Shown here piece after piece: positions 1 through 8,357 of a DNA stretch of 64,000 nucleotides. The stretch's first letter is position 1; the number at the start of each line of letters is the position of its first letter. Source of the DNA: Luteococcus sp038433155 (GTDB lineage: Bacteria; Actinomycetota; Actinomycetes; Propionibacteriales; Propionibacteriaceae); assembly GCF_038433155.1 (NCBI RefSeq), contig NZ_JBCDMW010000008.1:1-64000 (forward strand), given 5' to 3'. The translations under genes and the position numbers were made by a program. Under the pieces are notes generated by a model. It searched no databases, had not been told where the DNA came from, and worked only from the letters and a program-made list of their open reading frames with translations.

Positions 1-130
1 CCACAAAAGGGATCCAATCAATGGCCACGGGTAAATTTAGGCATTGACCTTAGACACGCTGTTGAGTTCTCAAGTTTCGGGCACGACCCGCGCTCACATC
101 CCACGACGCTCGCTTGGGGCAACTCGACCA
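1..130 (-). promoter_or_regulatory. rRNA operon leader, 16S gene expected just left of the window
   Basis: Read on the minus strand this stretch contains CTTGAGAACTCAACAGCGTG (minus strand of about 53-74), the conserved leader block of actinobacterial rRNA precursors, and ends in CCCTTTTGTGG at position 1. That is what normally precedes GAGAGTTTGATCCTGG of 16S rRNA. The core 62-73 can fold (TTGAG/CTCAA) and is the usual processing and antitermination region. No rRNA body is inside the window, so the 16S gene is inferred. Confidence 0.7.
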
Positions 131-159
131 ACCTTACCGGACTGTTTCGAGACGTTCAA
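131..159 (-). promoter_or_regulatory. Proximal rRNA promoter (P2)
   Basis: On the minus strand, TTGAAC (159-154) and TAAGGT (136-131) are separated by exactly 17 bp, a good match to a housekeeping sigma promoter. It sits about 60 bp before the rRNA leader block and reads out of the window to the left. Confidence 0.7.
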
Positions 160-237
160 CTTCCCGATTTCACCCGGTGGAATTCAATGAACTGAATCCC
201 CGACAGTTTCCTTCGCTGCATTTCTGCAACTCGTGAA

Positions 238-266
238 ACTCTAGTTGTTTTGAATCGTGGAGGCAA
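238..266 (-). promoter_or_regulatory. Distal rRNA promoter (P1)
   Basis: On the minus strand, TTGCCT (266-261) and TAGAGT (243-238) are separated by 17 bp. Together with the proximal promoter this gives the tandem arrangement typical of rRNA operons. The surrounding DNA (positions 160-300) is clearly more AT-rich than the rest of the window. No gene is seen from here to position 505. Confidence 0.6.
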
Positions 267-505
267 ATCCTGCGATTCATTGATTTCTTGGAAATGCAGC
301 CGCTCCGCACATCAGTTGGTGTGGGAGTGGCAGACATTGCCCGGCTCCGCCGCCCGGGGTGAACCCCGGCTTGCGAGAGCTGGATCAGCATACACAGTCC
401 GCGGGACCAGCGCAAGGCAAGCGCGGCGGCACTCTCGCGCCCCGGGAACCTCTTGGTCACAGTCGTTTCGCGCCCCTGGCCCGGGCGGCTGCGCTGGCCG
501 GGCGG

Positions 506-1723
506 TCAGCGCGCGTCGCGGGGCGGAGCGTCGGCGATGTCGCGTTCCAGCAGCTCGCTCATGCGGTCCTGCTGTGCCTGGTCCTGCCACGGGATCTCGC
601 TGATGGCCCGGCGCGCCTCGGCCACCACATGCTCCCGGCCCGCGGCGGAGATCAGCCCCAGCTCCAGTGCCTTGTTGGCGGCGCCCACATAGGTGTCGTG
701 GAACCAGATCTTCCGGCTGGCGTACTCCGCCCGCTTCTCGTCGGGAGTGGCCACCACGTCATGGATGAAGACCGCGTCCATCGCCCCACCGTAGGACTCC
801 CAGAGCTTCTCCCCCACCTTGACGTCGCCCTGCCCGGAATCCCCCATGAAGGTCATCCGGTACTCCGGGAAGAGTTTGATGTAGTGATCGATGTTCTCCA
901 GCTTCTTGCCAGCCATCGAATCCAGGGTGAACAGGTTGAACAGGCTCCCAGACATCAGGGACAGGTCCGCGATGCCGGCCTTCTTCAGGCTCTCCCGGGA
1001 GTGGTTCTCCACCAGACCGAAGAAGTCGCCGGGGCGGGCCGTGACAAAGGTGAGGTCCCCCAGGCTGGTGGGGTCGTCGTCGGGGCCGCGGTCCAGCGCC
1101 TCCTGGAAGGCGAGCACCCCGGGATACAGGGTTCCCCTGGGGTAGCGCTTGTCGTGCAGCTTGCAGAAGACGGTGTCGTCGATGTCGGACAGCACTTTCG
1201 CTTCGCCCGTCGAAAGGTCCTGGCCCTCGCTGGAGATGTGGTCCAGGATCCGTTGCCGGACCCCGTCGTCATCGATGTCGATGAAGACCAGACCCTCCAG
1301 GTCATGGTGGTCATTGCGCAGGTTGATGATGTTCTTCAGGTGGGTCAGCTCCTGCCCGTGCAGCTGGCAGATCAGGTCGGCGATCCGGCGTTCCTCGTCG
1401 GTGCTGGTGCGCCCCGTCTGCAGCGCGTGGATCAGCGCCGCCGTGGCATGCAGTTCCAGTTCCCCGGAGCGACGGTCCACCAGGATCTCCAGCAGGGCCC
1501 GGTGGTTGTCGGGACCGACGATTCGGTTGTCCAGTGCCTGCACCAGCCGCTCGGCACCCCGCTCGTCGAGCAGCTCGTTGAGTTGCTCGGACGGCAGCTC
1601 CTGCACTAGGGAGAGGATGCGTTGTTCGTCATGCTCCCTGGTGCGATGGGAGAGCAACTCCCGGACCAGCTCGAGGGCGGCCCCGTGCGGATCCGTGGCC
1701 TTGGGTGACTCTGCGGCATTCAT
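506..1723 (-). CDS. App1 / DUF2183-type phosphatase domain protein
   Basis: The 405-residue protein carries a HAD-like App1 (DUF2183) catalytic domain. DxDxT is at about 180-184 (DIDDT), FVTARP follows at about 226, and GDSGQGD comes later. In yeast this family is a phosphatidate phosphatase, so a lipid phosphatase role fits the diacylglycerol kinase gene just upstream. The first 170 residues are helical with no domain I recognise. The start at 1723 overlaps the kinase stop (ATGA) and has AAAGGA before it, so translation is probably coupled. No signal peptide is evident. The biochemical substrate in bacteria is unproven. Confidence 0.8.
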   Translation of the reverse strand: MNAAESPKATDPHGAALELVRELLSHRTREHDEQRILSLVQELPSEQLNELLDERGAERLVQALDNRIVGPDNHRALLEILVDRRSGELELHATAALIHALQTGRTSTDEERRIADLICQLHGQELTHLKNIINLRNDHHDLEGLVFIDIDDDGVRQRILDHISSEGQDLSTGEAKVLSDIDDTVFCKLHDKRYPRGTLYPGVLAFQEALDRGPDDDPTSLGDLTFVTARPGDFFGLVENHSRESLKKAGIADLSLMSGSLFNLFTLDSMAGKKLENIDHYIKLFPEYRMTFMGDSGQGDVKVGEKLWESYGGAMDAVFIHDVVATPDEKRAEYASRKIWFHDTYVGAANKALELGLISAAGREHVVAEARRAISEIPWQDQAQQDRMSELLERDIADAPPRDAR

Positions 1724-2691
1724 CTGGTCATTCCTTTCGTGCGGGGGGCGGGGCGACGCACCAGCAGCGCGCCGGGGTCCACCCGGATGTCGACCTCGAC
1801 CACGGGCCCGAAGACATCGCCGTCGAGTTGCAGGGCGGTGGGCTGGTCCGGCACCAGGTGCACCCGACGGGCAGTCCCGTGTACCAGCACCGGGGTGCGG
1901 GCGGTCCGTCGGGCACCGGCCACGGCCACCGGCAACCAGTGCCACAGGTGGGTCACCCGAGCCTCCATGGTACGGAGCTTTCCGTCGTCCAACCGGGCCT
2001 CGGGGAAGACCTCGATCCCCATCGGGATCCGGCCGGCATTGCCCACCAGGAAGCTCCACAGGGCGCGCGCGTGCGGCGTCTGGCCATCAATACCGATCAT
2101 CATCCGGACCGGTGGGGCCACCAGATGGTGGGCGCCCGACTCGAAATAGGCAAGCCAACCGATCCGCCGCTTCAGCCAGAGCCGGGTGCCGCGGACCGTC
2201 TCCGCGTCGTGCCCCAGCCCGGCGAGCACCAGGAAGAGGTGCTCCCGGGAGGGCTGTCCGGGCAGCCCTGCGGTGCGGAAGCTGGCAACGCCCAGATCCA
2301 GGGCCTGTGCGCGGCCCCGGGCTGCGGCGTCGACGGCATCGTCCAGCCGACGTGGGGACAGCCCGAGGTTGCGGGCGAAGATGTTGGCGGTGCCCAGGGG
2401 AAGGATGCCCAGCTCAATTCCGGTGCCGCGCACCCGCTCGGCCACCGCCCGCACCGTCCCGTCACCCCCACCGACGATCACCAGGTCCGCACCTATGGCC
2501 AGGGCCTCCTCCGCCTGACCGCCGCCCGAGTCGTGCCGGGTGGTGTGCAGGATCACCGGGTCCGGCCAGCCCTCGTCGCGGGCGCGTGCGAGCAGACCGC
2601 GTACCGCCCGCCCGTACTGCTTGGCGACGGGATTCAGGACCGCCACCGGACAAGCGGGAAGGCCGGCCCGGAGGGGATTATCCTCAGCCAT
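1720..2691 (-). CDS. Diacylglycerol / lipid kinase (DAGK catalytic domain)
   Basis: The 323-residue protein is a member of the DAGK/YegS/DgkB lipid kinase family. The nucleotide-binding GGGDGT lies at residues 74-79 and PLGTANIFARNLG at 98-110, and length is normal. It would phosphorylate diacylglycerol or a related lipid at the membrane surface. Its 3' end overlaps the App1-like phosphatase by 4 bp, and its start overlaps the end of the HhH-GPD gene by 8 bp, giving a compact three-gene unit. A kinase and a phosphatase acting on the same lipid pair is plausible but inferred. Confidence 0.88.
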   Translation of the reverse strand: MAEDNPLRAGLPACPVAVLNPVAKQYGRAVRGLLARARDEGWPDPVILHTTRHDSGGGQAEEALAIGADLVIVGGGDGTVRAVAERVRGTGIELGILPLGTANIFARNLGLSPRRLDDAVDAAARGRAQALDLGVASFRTAGLPGQPSREHLFLVLAGLGHDAETVRGTRLWLKRRIGWLAYFESGAHHLVAPPVRMMIGIDGQTPHARALWSFLVGNAGRIPMGIEVFPEARLDDGKLRTMEARVTHLWHWLPVAVAGARRTARTPVLVHGTARRVHLVPDQPTALQLDGDVFGPVVEVDIRVDPGALLVRRPAPRTKGMTR

Positions 2692-3259
2692 CCTTGGCTG
2701 CGCGGGCCGCTGCCTTGGCGGCCTTCTTGGTCTCGCGCACCTTGAGCAGGGACTCCGCGTCGGTGATGTCGGCCACCGAGCGGTAGCCGTCCTGGGCGTA
2801 CTCCCCCGCCGCCTGCTGCCAGCCCGCGGCCTGCAGGCCGCGGCGCTTGCCCAGCAGGGCCAGGAAGATCCGCGCCTTCTGGTCTCCGAAGCCGGGCAGG
2901 CCCTTCAACCGCTTCAAGACCTGGGCGCCGTCGCCCTCCGCCCACACGCTGCTGGCGGAGGCGTCGTACTCGTCGGTCAGCACCTGGCACAGCTGGTGCA
3001 CGCGGGCCCCCATGGATCCCGGGAAGCGGTGCACCGCTGGCTTCTGGGCGCACAGGGCCACGAAGTCCTGTTCATCCATCGCGGCGATCCCGGCGACGTC
3101 CAGCCGCCCGCCCATCCGCTCGGCGATCACCGCCGGCCCGCTGAAGGCCTTCTCCATCGGAATCTGCTGGTCCAGGCACATTCCGATCAGCAGGGCATCG
3201 TCGCTGGTGGCCAGCAGCTCGTCGGCCGCCGGATCCCCGGTGAGGTGGAAGTCGCTCAT
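2684..3259 (-). CDS. HhH-GPD family base-excision repair protein
   Basis: The 191-residue protein resembles the small actinobacterial HhH-GPD family (TIGR03252-like). A helix-hairpin-helix segment, GLPGFGDQKA, lies at about 120-129. The lysine there is where glycosylase/lyases of the superfamily have their catalytic residue. The C-terminus is Ala/Lys-rich (KKAAKAAARAAKDG). No iron-sulphur cysteine cluster is visible. The lesion is not predictable. It is the first gene of the unit with the lipid kinase, whose start it overlaps by 8 bp. Confidence 0.75.
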   Translation of the reverse strand: MSDFHLTGDPAADELLATSDDALLIGMCLDQQIPMEKAFSGPAVIAERMGGRLDVAGIAAMDEQDFVALCAQKPAVHRFPGSMGARVHQLCQVLTDEYDASASSVWAEGDGAQVLKRLKGLPGFGDQKARIFLALLGKRRGLQAAGWQQAAGEYAQDGYRSVADITDAESLLKVRETKKAAKAAARAAKDG

Positions 3260-3280
3260 GCTGGGAAGCCTAGCCCGCCC

Positions 3281-4255
3281 TCATTCAAACAGGATGTACT
3301 CCGGGGTGGGCTTGAGGGCCATCACCTCGGCCGGGGTCATCAGCCGCCCACCGGTCTGGACGTCCTCCTGGTAGAAGAGCTTGAAACCGCCATGCACGAA
3401 CTTGGGCTTCTTGGCCACCACCCGCTGCCAGGTGTCCACCTTGGCCCCGGGAGATCCAATCCCGTCCACCGACTTGATCATCACCACGCCCTTGGCCGGC
3501 TTGAGTGCGGGCTCGTTGACCACCACCCCCTCATTGAGCTGGTGGTACAGCATCACCTTCTCCGGCAGGTTGTGCCTGGCCACCAGTTCGGCCACCCACT
3601 GCGCGGACTCGTTCAATTCGCTGGCCTTGACGTGCCCGAAGGTCTTCATCGGAACCTCGCCCGGACCCATCCGCCATTCCGGATCCAGGGCCAGACCGAC
3701 GTCGGGCTCCTTCAGCCAGCGCTCGTAGGCCTTGATCTCGGCCGGGAAGGTGGCGCGACCCGGCTGGATGTTGAGCAGCAGCATGGCCTTGTGCTTGCGA
3801 GCCACCGTGAGCCACTCCTGGATCACGGCGTCGTCGATCCGGCTGCGGTACATCCCGTCCTTGCCCGGCGAGCCATGCACCGTGGTGGCAATCAGTTCCA
3901 TGATCGGCATCACGGTTCGGCCCTTGGCATAGGGCTGGGCGCGCTTCTCCATCTCCACCACCCGATCCTGCAGGCGGCCGATACCGAGCCTCCCCTGGCC
4001 CTCCGCCCCGGGGGCCCCGGAATAGCCAAAGAGCCGGTAACTGGGGAAAATGGTCCGCCCGCCGCGAGGAAGCTCCTTGGCTTCCGGCGTGGGGCTGGGG
4101 GTTGGCGTGGGCGACGCGGACTCGGCGGCCGTAACCGACCCCGAGGCCTGCTGACCAACCTTTTCATCCGCGGCGTCGGCGGAGCAGCCGGCCGCCAGCA
4201 GACTGGCGAGGAGGGCGGCAACCGCCAGGGAATGGGTGGGAGTGGGGAAAGCCAT
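3281..4255 (-). CDS. Conserved lipoprotein, probable TIM-barrel-like extracellular domain
   Basis: The 324-residue protein has a lipoprotein signal ending in LLAAGC (lipidated Cys at about 24), then a Ser/Thr/Pro-rich linker (TPTPSPTPE). The remaining 260 residues form a conserved domain with FPSYRLFGYSGAPG, LLLNIQPGR and GLALDPEW. Regularly spaced strands ending in acidic residues suggest a glycosidase-like barrel, but I do not recognise the family and no activity is assigned. It lies 21 bp downstream of nothing on its own strand except the lpdA terminator, so it probably has its own promoter. Confidence 0.7.
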   Translation of the reverse strand: MAFPTPTHSLAVAALLASLLAAGCSADAADEKVGQQASGSVTAAESASPTPTPSPTPEAKELPRGGRTIFPSYRLFGYSGAPGAEGQGRLGIGRLQDRVVEMEKRAQPYAKGRTVMPIMELIATTVHGSPGKDGMYRSRIDDAVIQEWLTVARKHKAMLLLNIQPGRATFPAEIKAYERWLKEPDVGLALDPEWRMGPGEVPMKTFGHVKASELNESAQWVAELVARHNLPEKVMLYHQLNEGVVVNEPALKPAKGVVMIKSVDGIGSPGAKVDTWQRVVAKKPKFVHGGFKLFYQEDVQTGGRLMTPAEVMALKPTPEYILFE

Positions 4256-4316
4256 GATCAGAAACTAGCGGACCATGGTGAATTCCCGGCCTCGCCATGC
4301 TGAGCCGGACAGCATG

Positions 4317-4348
4317 GCGCCCCACGGAAACACAGTTCCGTGGGGCGC
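4317..4348 (-). terminator. Hairpin terminator after lpdA
   Basis: Perfect 13-bp arms GCGCCCCACGGAA (4317-4329) and TTCCGTGGGGCGC (4336-4348) enclose a 6-nt loop. A second 8-bp hairpin (GCCATGCT/AGCATGGC, 4294-4318) adjoins it. It lies between lpdA and the downstream lipoprotein gene. There is no U-tract, as is common at high GC. Confidence 0.7.
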
Positions 4349-4374
4349 ATGCCACCGCCACCGGGCTTCGACCC

Positions 4375-4394
4375 CTCGACAGGCTCGGGGACCG
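4375..4394 (+). repeat. Dispersed CTCGACAGGCTCGGGGA repeat, copy 1
   Basis: This is a 20-bp match to a family found also near 13394, 13428, 18029, 56761, 60081 and 61780. It lies in the gap downstream of lpdA. Similar short dispersed elements are common in actinobacterial genomes. Confidence 0.6.
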
Positions 4395-4422
4395 CAGCTC
4401 TACAGGCGCGGGGCGGAGTCGA

Positions 4423-5823
4423 TCAGAAGTTGATCATGTGGCCGACGACGCCCTCGGCGGCCTCCTTCATGGCCTCGGACAGGGTCGGGTGGGCATGCAC
4501 CGTGCGGCCGATCTCGTCGGCGCGCAGGTCGTACTGCTGGGCCAGGACGAACTGCGGGAGCAGCTCGGTGACCTCGGGGCCGATCATGTGGGCGCCAAGG
4601 ATCTCGTTGGTCTTGGCGTCGGCGACGAGCTTCACGAAGCCGACGGCCTCGCCCATGCCCCAGGCCTTGCCGTTGGCGGTGAAGGGGAACTTGCCCACCT
4701 TCACCTCGTAGCCCAAGTCCCGAGCCTGCTGCTCCGAGTAACCCATGGACCCGATCTGCGGCTGGCAGTAGGTGGCGCGCGGGATGAAGTCGTAGTTGAC
4801 CGGGAAGGTCTCGGCGCCGGCGATGGTCTCGGCGGCGACGACACCCTGGGCCTCGGCGACGTGGGCCAGCATCATCTTGCCGGTGCAGTCACCGATGGCG
4901 TAGATGCCGTCCACATTGGTGCGCAGGTAGTCGTCGACGGCGATCGCGCCGCGGTCAGTGAGCTGCACACCGGTCTTGTCCAGCCCGAAGCCCTCGGTCC
5001 GCGGGGCGAAGCCCATGGCCTGCAGGAACTTGTCGGCCTCCAGCACCTGCTCGTCGCCGCCCTTGGCCGGCGCGACGGTGACCTTGACGCCGGAGTCAGT
5101 GTCCTCGACGCCCTTCACGGCGGTGGAGGTGAGCACCTTGATGCCCAGCTTCTTGTAGGCCTTCTGCAGCTCGGCGGAGATCTCCTTGTCCTCCGCCGGG
5201 ACCTGGCGGTCCAGGAACTCGACGATGGTGACGTCCACGCCGTAGCTGTTGAGGACATAGGCGAACTCGGTGCCGATGGCCCCGGAACCGCCGATGATGA
5301 TGCTCTTGGGCAGCTCCTCGGCCAGGATCTGCTCCTTGTAGGTGACCACGTTCTGGCTGACCTCGGTGCCGGGCAGCAGCTTGGTGGTGGCGCCGACGGC
5401 GATGATGCAGGCGTCGAAGGTGACGTCCTCGGTGCTGCCGTCCTCCTTGGCGACGCTGATGGTCTTCGCGTCGGTGAAGGTGCCCCAGCCGGAGAACTCC
5501 TTGATCTTGTTCTTCTTCATCAGGTAGTGGATGCCATTGACCATCCGGTCGCTGACCTGACGGGACCGGGAGAAGGCCTTGCCGTAATCGGCCTTCATCT
5601 CACCGGACAGGCCGAACTTGTCGGCGTCCTTGGTGACGATGTGCACGATCTCCGCATTGCGCAGCAGGGACTTGGTGGGGATGCAACCGACATTCAGGCA
5701 GACGCCACCCCAGTACTCCTTCTCGATGATGGCGACCTTCTTGCCCAGCTGGGCGGCGCGAATGGCGGCGACATAGCCACCGGGGCCTGCGCCAAGGACA
5801 ACGACGTCAAAGTGTGAGCTCAT
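4423..5823 (-). CDS. lpdA: Dihydrolipoyl dehydrogenase (E3)
   Basis: The 466-residue flavoprotein reoxidises dihydrolipoamide in 2-oxo acid dehydrogenase complexes using NAD+. FAD-binding GAGPGG is at 11-16 and the redox-active disulphide at C42 and C47 (GGVCLNVGCIPTKSLL). The NAD-binding GGSGAIGTEFA is near 180. The C-terminal HAHPTLSEAMKEA holds the active-site His/Glu pair that completes the partner subunit. Length and motif order are standard. It stands alone with no E1/E2 genes beside it, as is usual for actinobacterial lpd. It ends at a clear hairpin terminator. Confidence 0.97.
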   Translation of the reverse strand: MSSHFDVVVLGAGPGGYVAAIRAAQLGKKVAIIEKEYWGGVCLNVGCIPTKSLLRNAEIVHIVTKDADKFGLSGEMKADYGKAFSRSRQVSDRMVNGIHYLMKKNKIKEFSGWGTFTDAKTISVAKEDGSTEDVTFDACIIAVGATTKLLPGTEVSQNVVTYKEQILAEELPKSIIIGGSGAIGTEFAYVLNSYGVDVTIVEFLDRQVPAEDKEISAELQKAYKKLGIKVLTSTAVKGVEDTDSGVKVTVAPAKGGDEQVLEADKFLQAMGFAPRTEGFGLDKTGVQLTDRGAIAVDDYLRTNVDGIYAIGDCTGKMMLAHVAEAQGVVAAETIAGAETFPVNYDFIPRATYCQPQIGSMGYSEQQARDLGYEVKVGKFPFTANGKAWGMGEAVGFVKLVADAKTNEILGAHMIGPEVTELLPQFVLAQQYDLRADEIGRTVHAHPTLSEAMKEAAEGVVGHMINF

Positions 5824-5885
5824 GTCTTCACTCTAGGGCAGTGTGCTGGTTGCTGTTCCGCGACGGGCGCATCCGGCGGACAGAC

Positions 5886-6485
5886 TCATTCGTTGACCAG
5901 AACCGGAACCCCGACGCTGGCCGAGACGGCCTTGTCCGCCAACTCCTTGGGCACCGCGATGGTGAAGTCCGTGGTGTGGAAGTAGTTGGGGGTTGCCGGG
6001 CCCGAGGCGGCATGGTCATGCTCTTCCGCGGCATGGTCGTGCGCCCCGTCCAGGTGGTGGGTGAACCGGGCAGTTCCCAGCAGCTTCCCGTCGGCGTCGT
6101 GGAAGCCGGCCAGCACCTGCAGCTCCAGCAGCTCGGAGACATCACTGGTCACGGTGACGGCGCCGGTCAGGTTCCCGTCGGCCAGCTTCAACTTGCTCAG
6201 GGTGAAGCGGTTGTCGAAGGGGCCCTTGGCCTGCACCACACTGCCCGGTTTGGGCGCCAAGCCTTCCATGGAGGCCAGGGTGGGGTCCCCGGTGGGGGTG
6301 GCCAGCCCGGGCAGGCTGGTGGCGACGGCGCTGCTGGGATCCGGTGGGGTGGGCTCCTCGTCGCTGCCACAGGCCGACAACCCCAGTCCCAGGCCAAGCA
6401 CCGCAATGGCCAGGGCGGTGCGGACCGATCGGCCGGGGCCGAGGCTTCGTCGGGTGCGGATGGTCTGGGGCTGTTGCGGTGACAT
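5886..6485 (-). CDS. His-rich lipoprotein of unknown function
   Basis: The 199-residue protein has a twin-Arg-like basic N-terminus, a hydrophobic stretch, and a lipobox LSAC with Cys at 39, so it is probably a membrane-anchored extracellular protein. Residues 143-158 (THHLDGAHDHAAEEHDHAA region) contain seven histidines with acidic residues, a likely metal-binding loop. The rest looks like one beta-sandwich. I do not recognise the family. Metal handling is inferred from composition only. It lies between the alkaline phosphatase and lpdA, 62 bp before the latter. Confidence 0.65.
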   Translation of the reverse strand: MSPQQPQTIRTRRSLGPGRSVRTALAIAVLGLGLGLSACGSDEEPTPPDPSSAVATSLPGLATPTGDPTLASMEGLAPKPGSVVQAKGPFDNRFTLSKLKLADGNLTGAVTVTSDVSELLELQVLAGFHDADGKLLGTARFTHHLDGAHDHAAEEHDHAASGPATPNYFHTTDFTIAVPKELADKAVSASVGVPVLVNE

Positions 6486-6530
6486 GACTTCCTGGGGTTG
6501 CTGGGACGGGACGCGACCCGTCGGGACGGA

Positions 6531-6570
6531 CCCGGGGGTCGCACGGCAAGTCTGCCGCGCGACCCCCGGG
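6531..6570 (-). terminator. Long hairpin terminator after the alkaline phosphatase
   Basis: Arms CCCGGGGGTCGC (6531-6542) and GCGACCCCCGGG (6559-6570) pair perfectly, and GGCA/TGCC extends the stem inward. It lies just past the alkaline phosphatase stop and 46 bp before the lipoprotein start. Confidence 0.75.
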
Positions 6571-6589
6571 GTGGAGCCGGATCAGCGGG

Positions 6590-8089
6590 TCACTTGGTGA
6601 CGCGCAGGGCCTGGCCGACGATGTCGAACAGGTCGGTGTTCTCGATGGAGCCGGCGACCTTCTGGGAGCCGGGGCCGTAGCCGTAGACCGGAACATCGGC
6701 ACCGGTGTGGTTGCCGGACAGGTAGCTCAGCCACAGGCTGGCGTCCTCGGAGCCGTCCGTGACGCCGGCGGCGTCATCGGGGGTGCGGAAGGTGGCCGGG
6801 CCGAAGTTGGCCGGGTCATTCTGGCCGGCGCCGTTGATGATGCCGCTGGAGCGCTTGGGATCCAGCTTGCCGCCCTTGGCCCGGGCGGGCACGGAGTTGT
6901 TGGCGGGGTTGCCGGAGTCCACATTGGCGGGCGGGGTGGCGGCCTCGGCGTTGGTGTAGGTGCCCTTCTCGATGATGTTGAAGCCGGCGCACTCGTGGTC
7001 CGCGGTCACGATCACCATGGTGTGCTTGTCCTTCTTGGCGAAGTCCAGCGCAACCCGCACGGCCTCGTCGAAGGCCTTGGTCTCCTCCAGGGTCTGGGCG
7101 GCGTCGTTGGCGTGCGAGCGCTTGTCGATCAGGGCGCCCTCCACCTGCAGGTAGAAGCCCTTCTTCTTGCCCTTGTTCGTGTTGAGCAGCTCGATGGACT
7201 TGCGGGTCATCTCGGCCAGGTTCGGCTCCTTGGCCTCCGCCGAGGCCGGGTTCTCCCGCTTGGACTTCTCGATGGTCAGGTTGCCCTTGTTGTACAGGGC
7301 GAAGACCTTGTTGGTCTTCTTCTTCTGGACCTTGACCCGATCCATGTCCCGCTCGGTGGCAACCCGCTGGGAGGCCGGGGAGCCGAGCACCGTGTAGCCT
7401 TGGGCCTTCAGCGCCTTCTCGTCGGCGGCGTCAAAGCGGCTCAGGCCACCGCCCATGATCACGTCGGCCACGCCATTGCGGGCAATCTGGTCCGCCACGG
7501 GGGTGACCCGGATGTCACTGGTGGGCAGCTCCTTGCCGGTCACCTCGGTGTTCTGGCAGGACTTGGCGGAGTACTCCGGGCCCTGGCAGCCGCGCATCAG
7601 CACATGGCTCATCTGGCCGGCCGGGGTGGCGTCGGTGATCTCCGCGGTGGAGACATTGCCGGTGCGGTAGCCGGCCTTCTTGGCCAGCTCCATCACGGTG
7701 GCCTTGGCCTGACCCTTGCCGTCGACACCCAGCGCGGCGTTGTAGGTCTTGACGCCCGAGGACCAGGCGGTGGCGGCCGAGGCGGAGTCGGTCACGTAAT
7801 TGGGCTTGAAATCAGGCTCACCGGGCTGGCCGGACTTGGGCTCGATGGAGTAGGTGCGGTTCTGGCCGACATTCGGCAGGGTCTCCATCACCAGCTTGCC
7901 GTCGGCGCCGTAGTAGCGCTCCCGGGCGGCGGTCACGTGGGTGCGGCCCATGCCGTCGCCCAGCAGGTAGATGACATTGCGGATCTCGCGCTCGTTCTTG
8001 CGGTCGGCGACGGCGACACCGGCGGCGGCCGAGGCGCCAAGGCTGGCAACCACGACGGCGGCGGCAGCCAGGCGGAAGGGCTTGTTCAT
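6590..8089 (-). CDS. Secreted alkaline phosphatase (PhoA family)
   Basis: The 499-residue phosphomonoesterase has a signal peptide (residues 1 to about 29). The metal ligand Asp is in LLGDGMG (45), the nucleophile Ser102 in TDSASAATAW, and a late TADHECAG carries further zinc ligands. It would release phosphate outside the cell. I use the ATG at 8089, because it places a proper signal peptide at the N-terminus; the frame is open another 62 codons upstream with no sense. Several Lys-rich loops (KVQKKKTNK, KGKKKG) are family-typical insertions. It is divergent from the HTH-MurA gene. Confidence 0.92.
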   Translation of the reverse strand: MNKPFRLAAAAVVVASLGASAAAGVAVADRKNEREIRNVIYLLGDGMGRTHVTAARERYYGADGKLVMETLPNVGQNRTYSIEPKSGQPGEPDFKPNYVTDSASAATAWSSGVKTYNAALGVDGKGQAKATVMELAKKAGYRTGNVSTAEITDATPAGQMSHVLMRGCQGPEYSAKSCQNTEVTGKELPTSDIRVTPVADQIARNGVADVIMGGGLSRFDAADEKALKAQGYTVLGSPASQRVATERDMDRVKVQKKKTNKVFALYNKGNLTIEKSKRENPASAEAKEPNLAEMTRKSIELLNTNKGKKKGFYLQVEGALIDKRSHANDAAQTLEETKAFDEAVRVALDFAKKDKHTMVIVTADHECAGFNIIEKGTYTNAEAATPPANVDSGNPANNSVPARAKGGKLDPKRSSGIINGAGQNDPANFGPATFRTPDDAAGVTDGSEDASLWLSYLSGNHTGADVPVYGYGPGSQKVAGSIENTDLFDIVGQALRVTK

Positions 8090-8331
8090 GATGCTCCCTG
8101 TGGGGTGTTGGGTGATTCCTGAAGCCCGGAGCACGACAACCACAGCGGCCCAGCCATCCCCCGAACGCCGCAAAGGTAGCGACGTCAGACCGCGCACTGC
8201 GGGCGAACAGACATACAGCAGATGAACAGGAAACGACGAGATGCTCGGCATAGGCGCCGGCCAGCGGGGCTTCACGGAGCCCGGATGACGTCACGCAACC
8301 CGCCGACACAGCCACCCTGAATCGGCATTAT

Positions 8332-8343
8332 CTCAACTGTGAG
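8332..8343. promoter_or_regulatory. Inverted repeat before the HTH-MurA gene, candidate operator
   Basis: CTCA-N4-TGAG lies directly in front of the TATCCT -10 candidate of a gene that itself encodes a Cro/cI-type HTH. Autoregulation is an inference. The arms are only 4 bp. Confidence 0.35.
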
Positions 8344-8344
8344 T

Positions 8345-8350
8345 TATCCT
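8345..8350 (+). promoter_or_regulatory. -10 hexamer TATCCT, leaderless start
   Basis: TATCCT ends 7 nt before the GTG at 8358, the spacing that puts transcription start on the start codon. There is no Shine-Dalgarno sequence. The same geometry recurs in about ten other genes of the window. Confidence 0.5.
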
Positions 8351-8357
8351 GAACGGC

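Noticed and set aside
359..1609. Open frame of about 416 codons on the plus strand
   Set aside because: Antisense to the App1-like gene, whose DxDxT and other motifs are intact on the minus strand.
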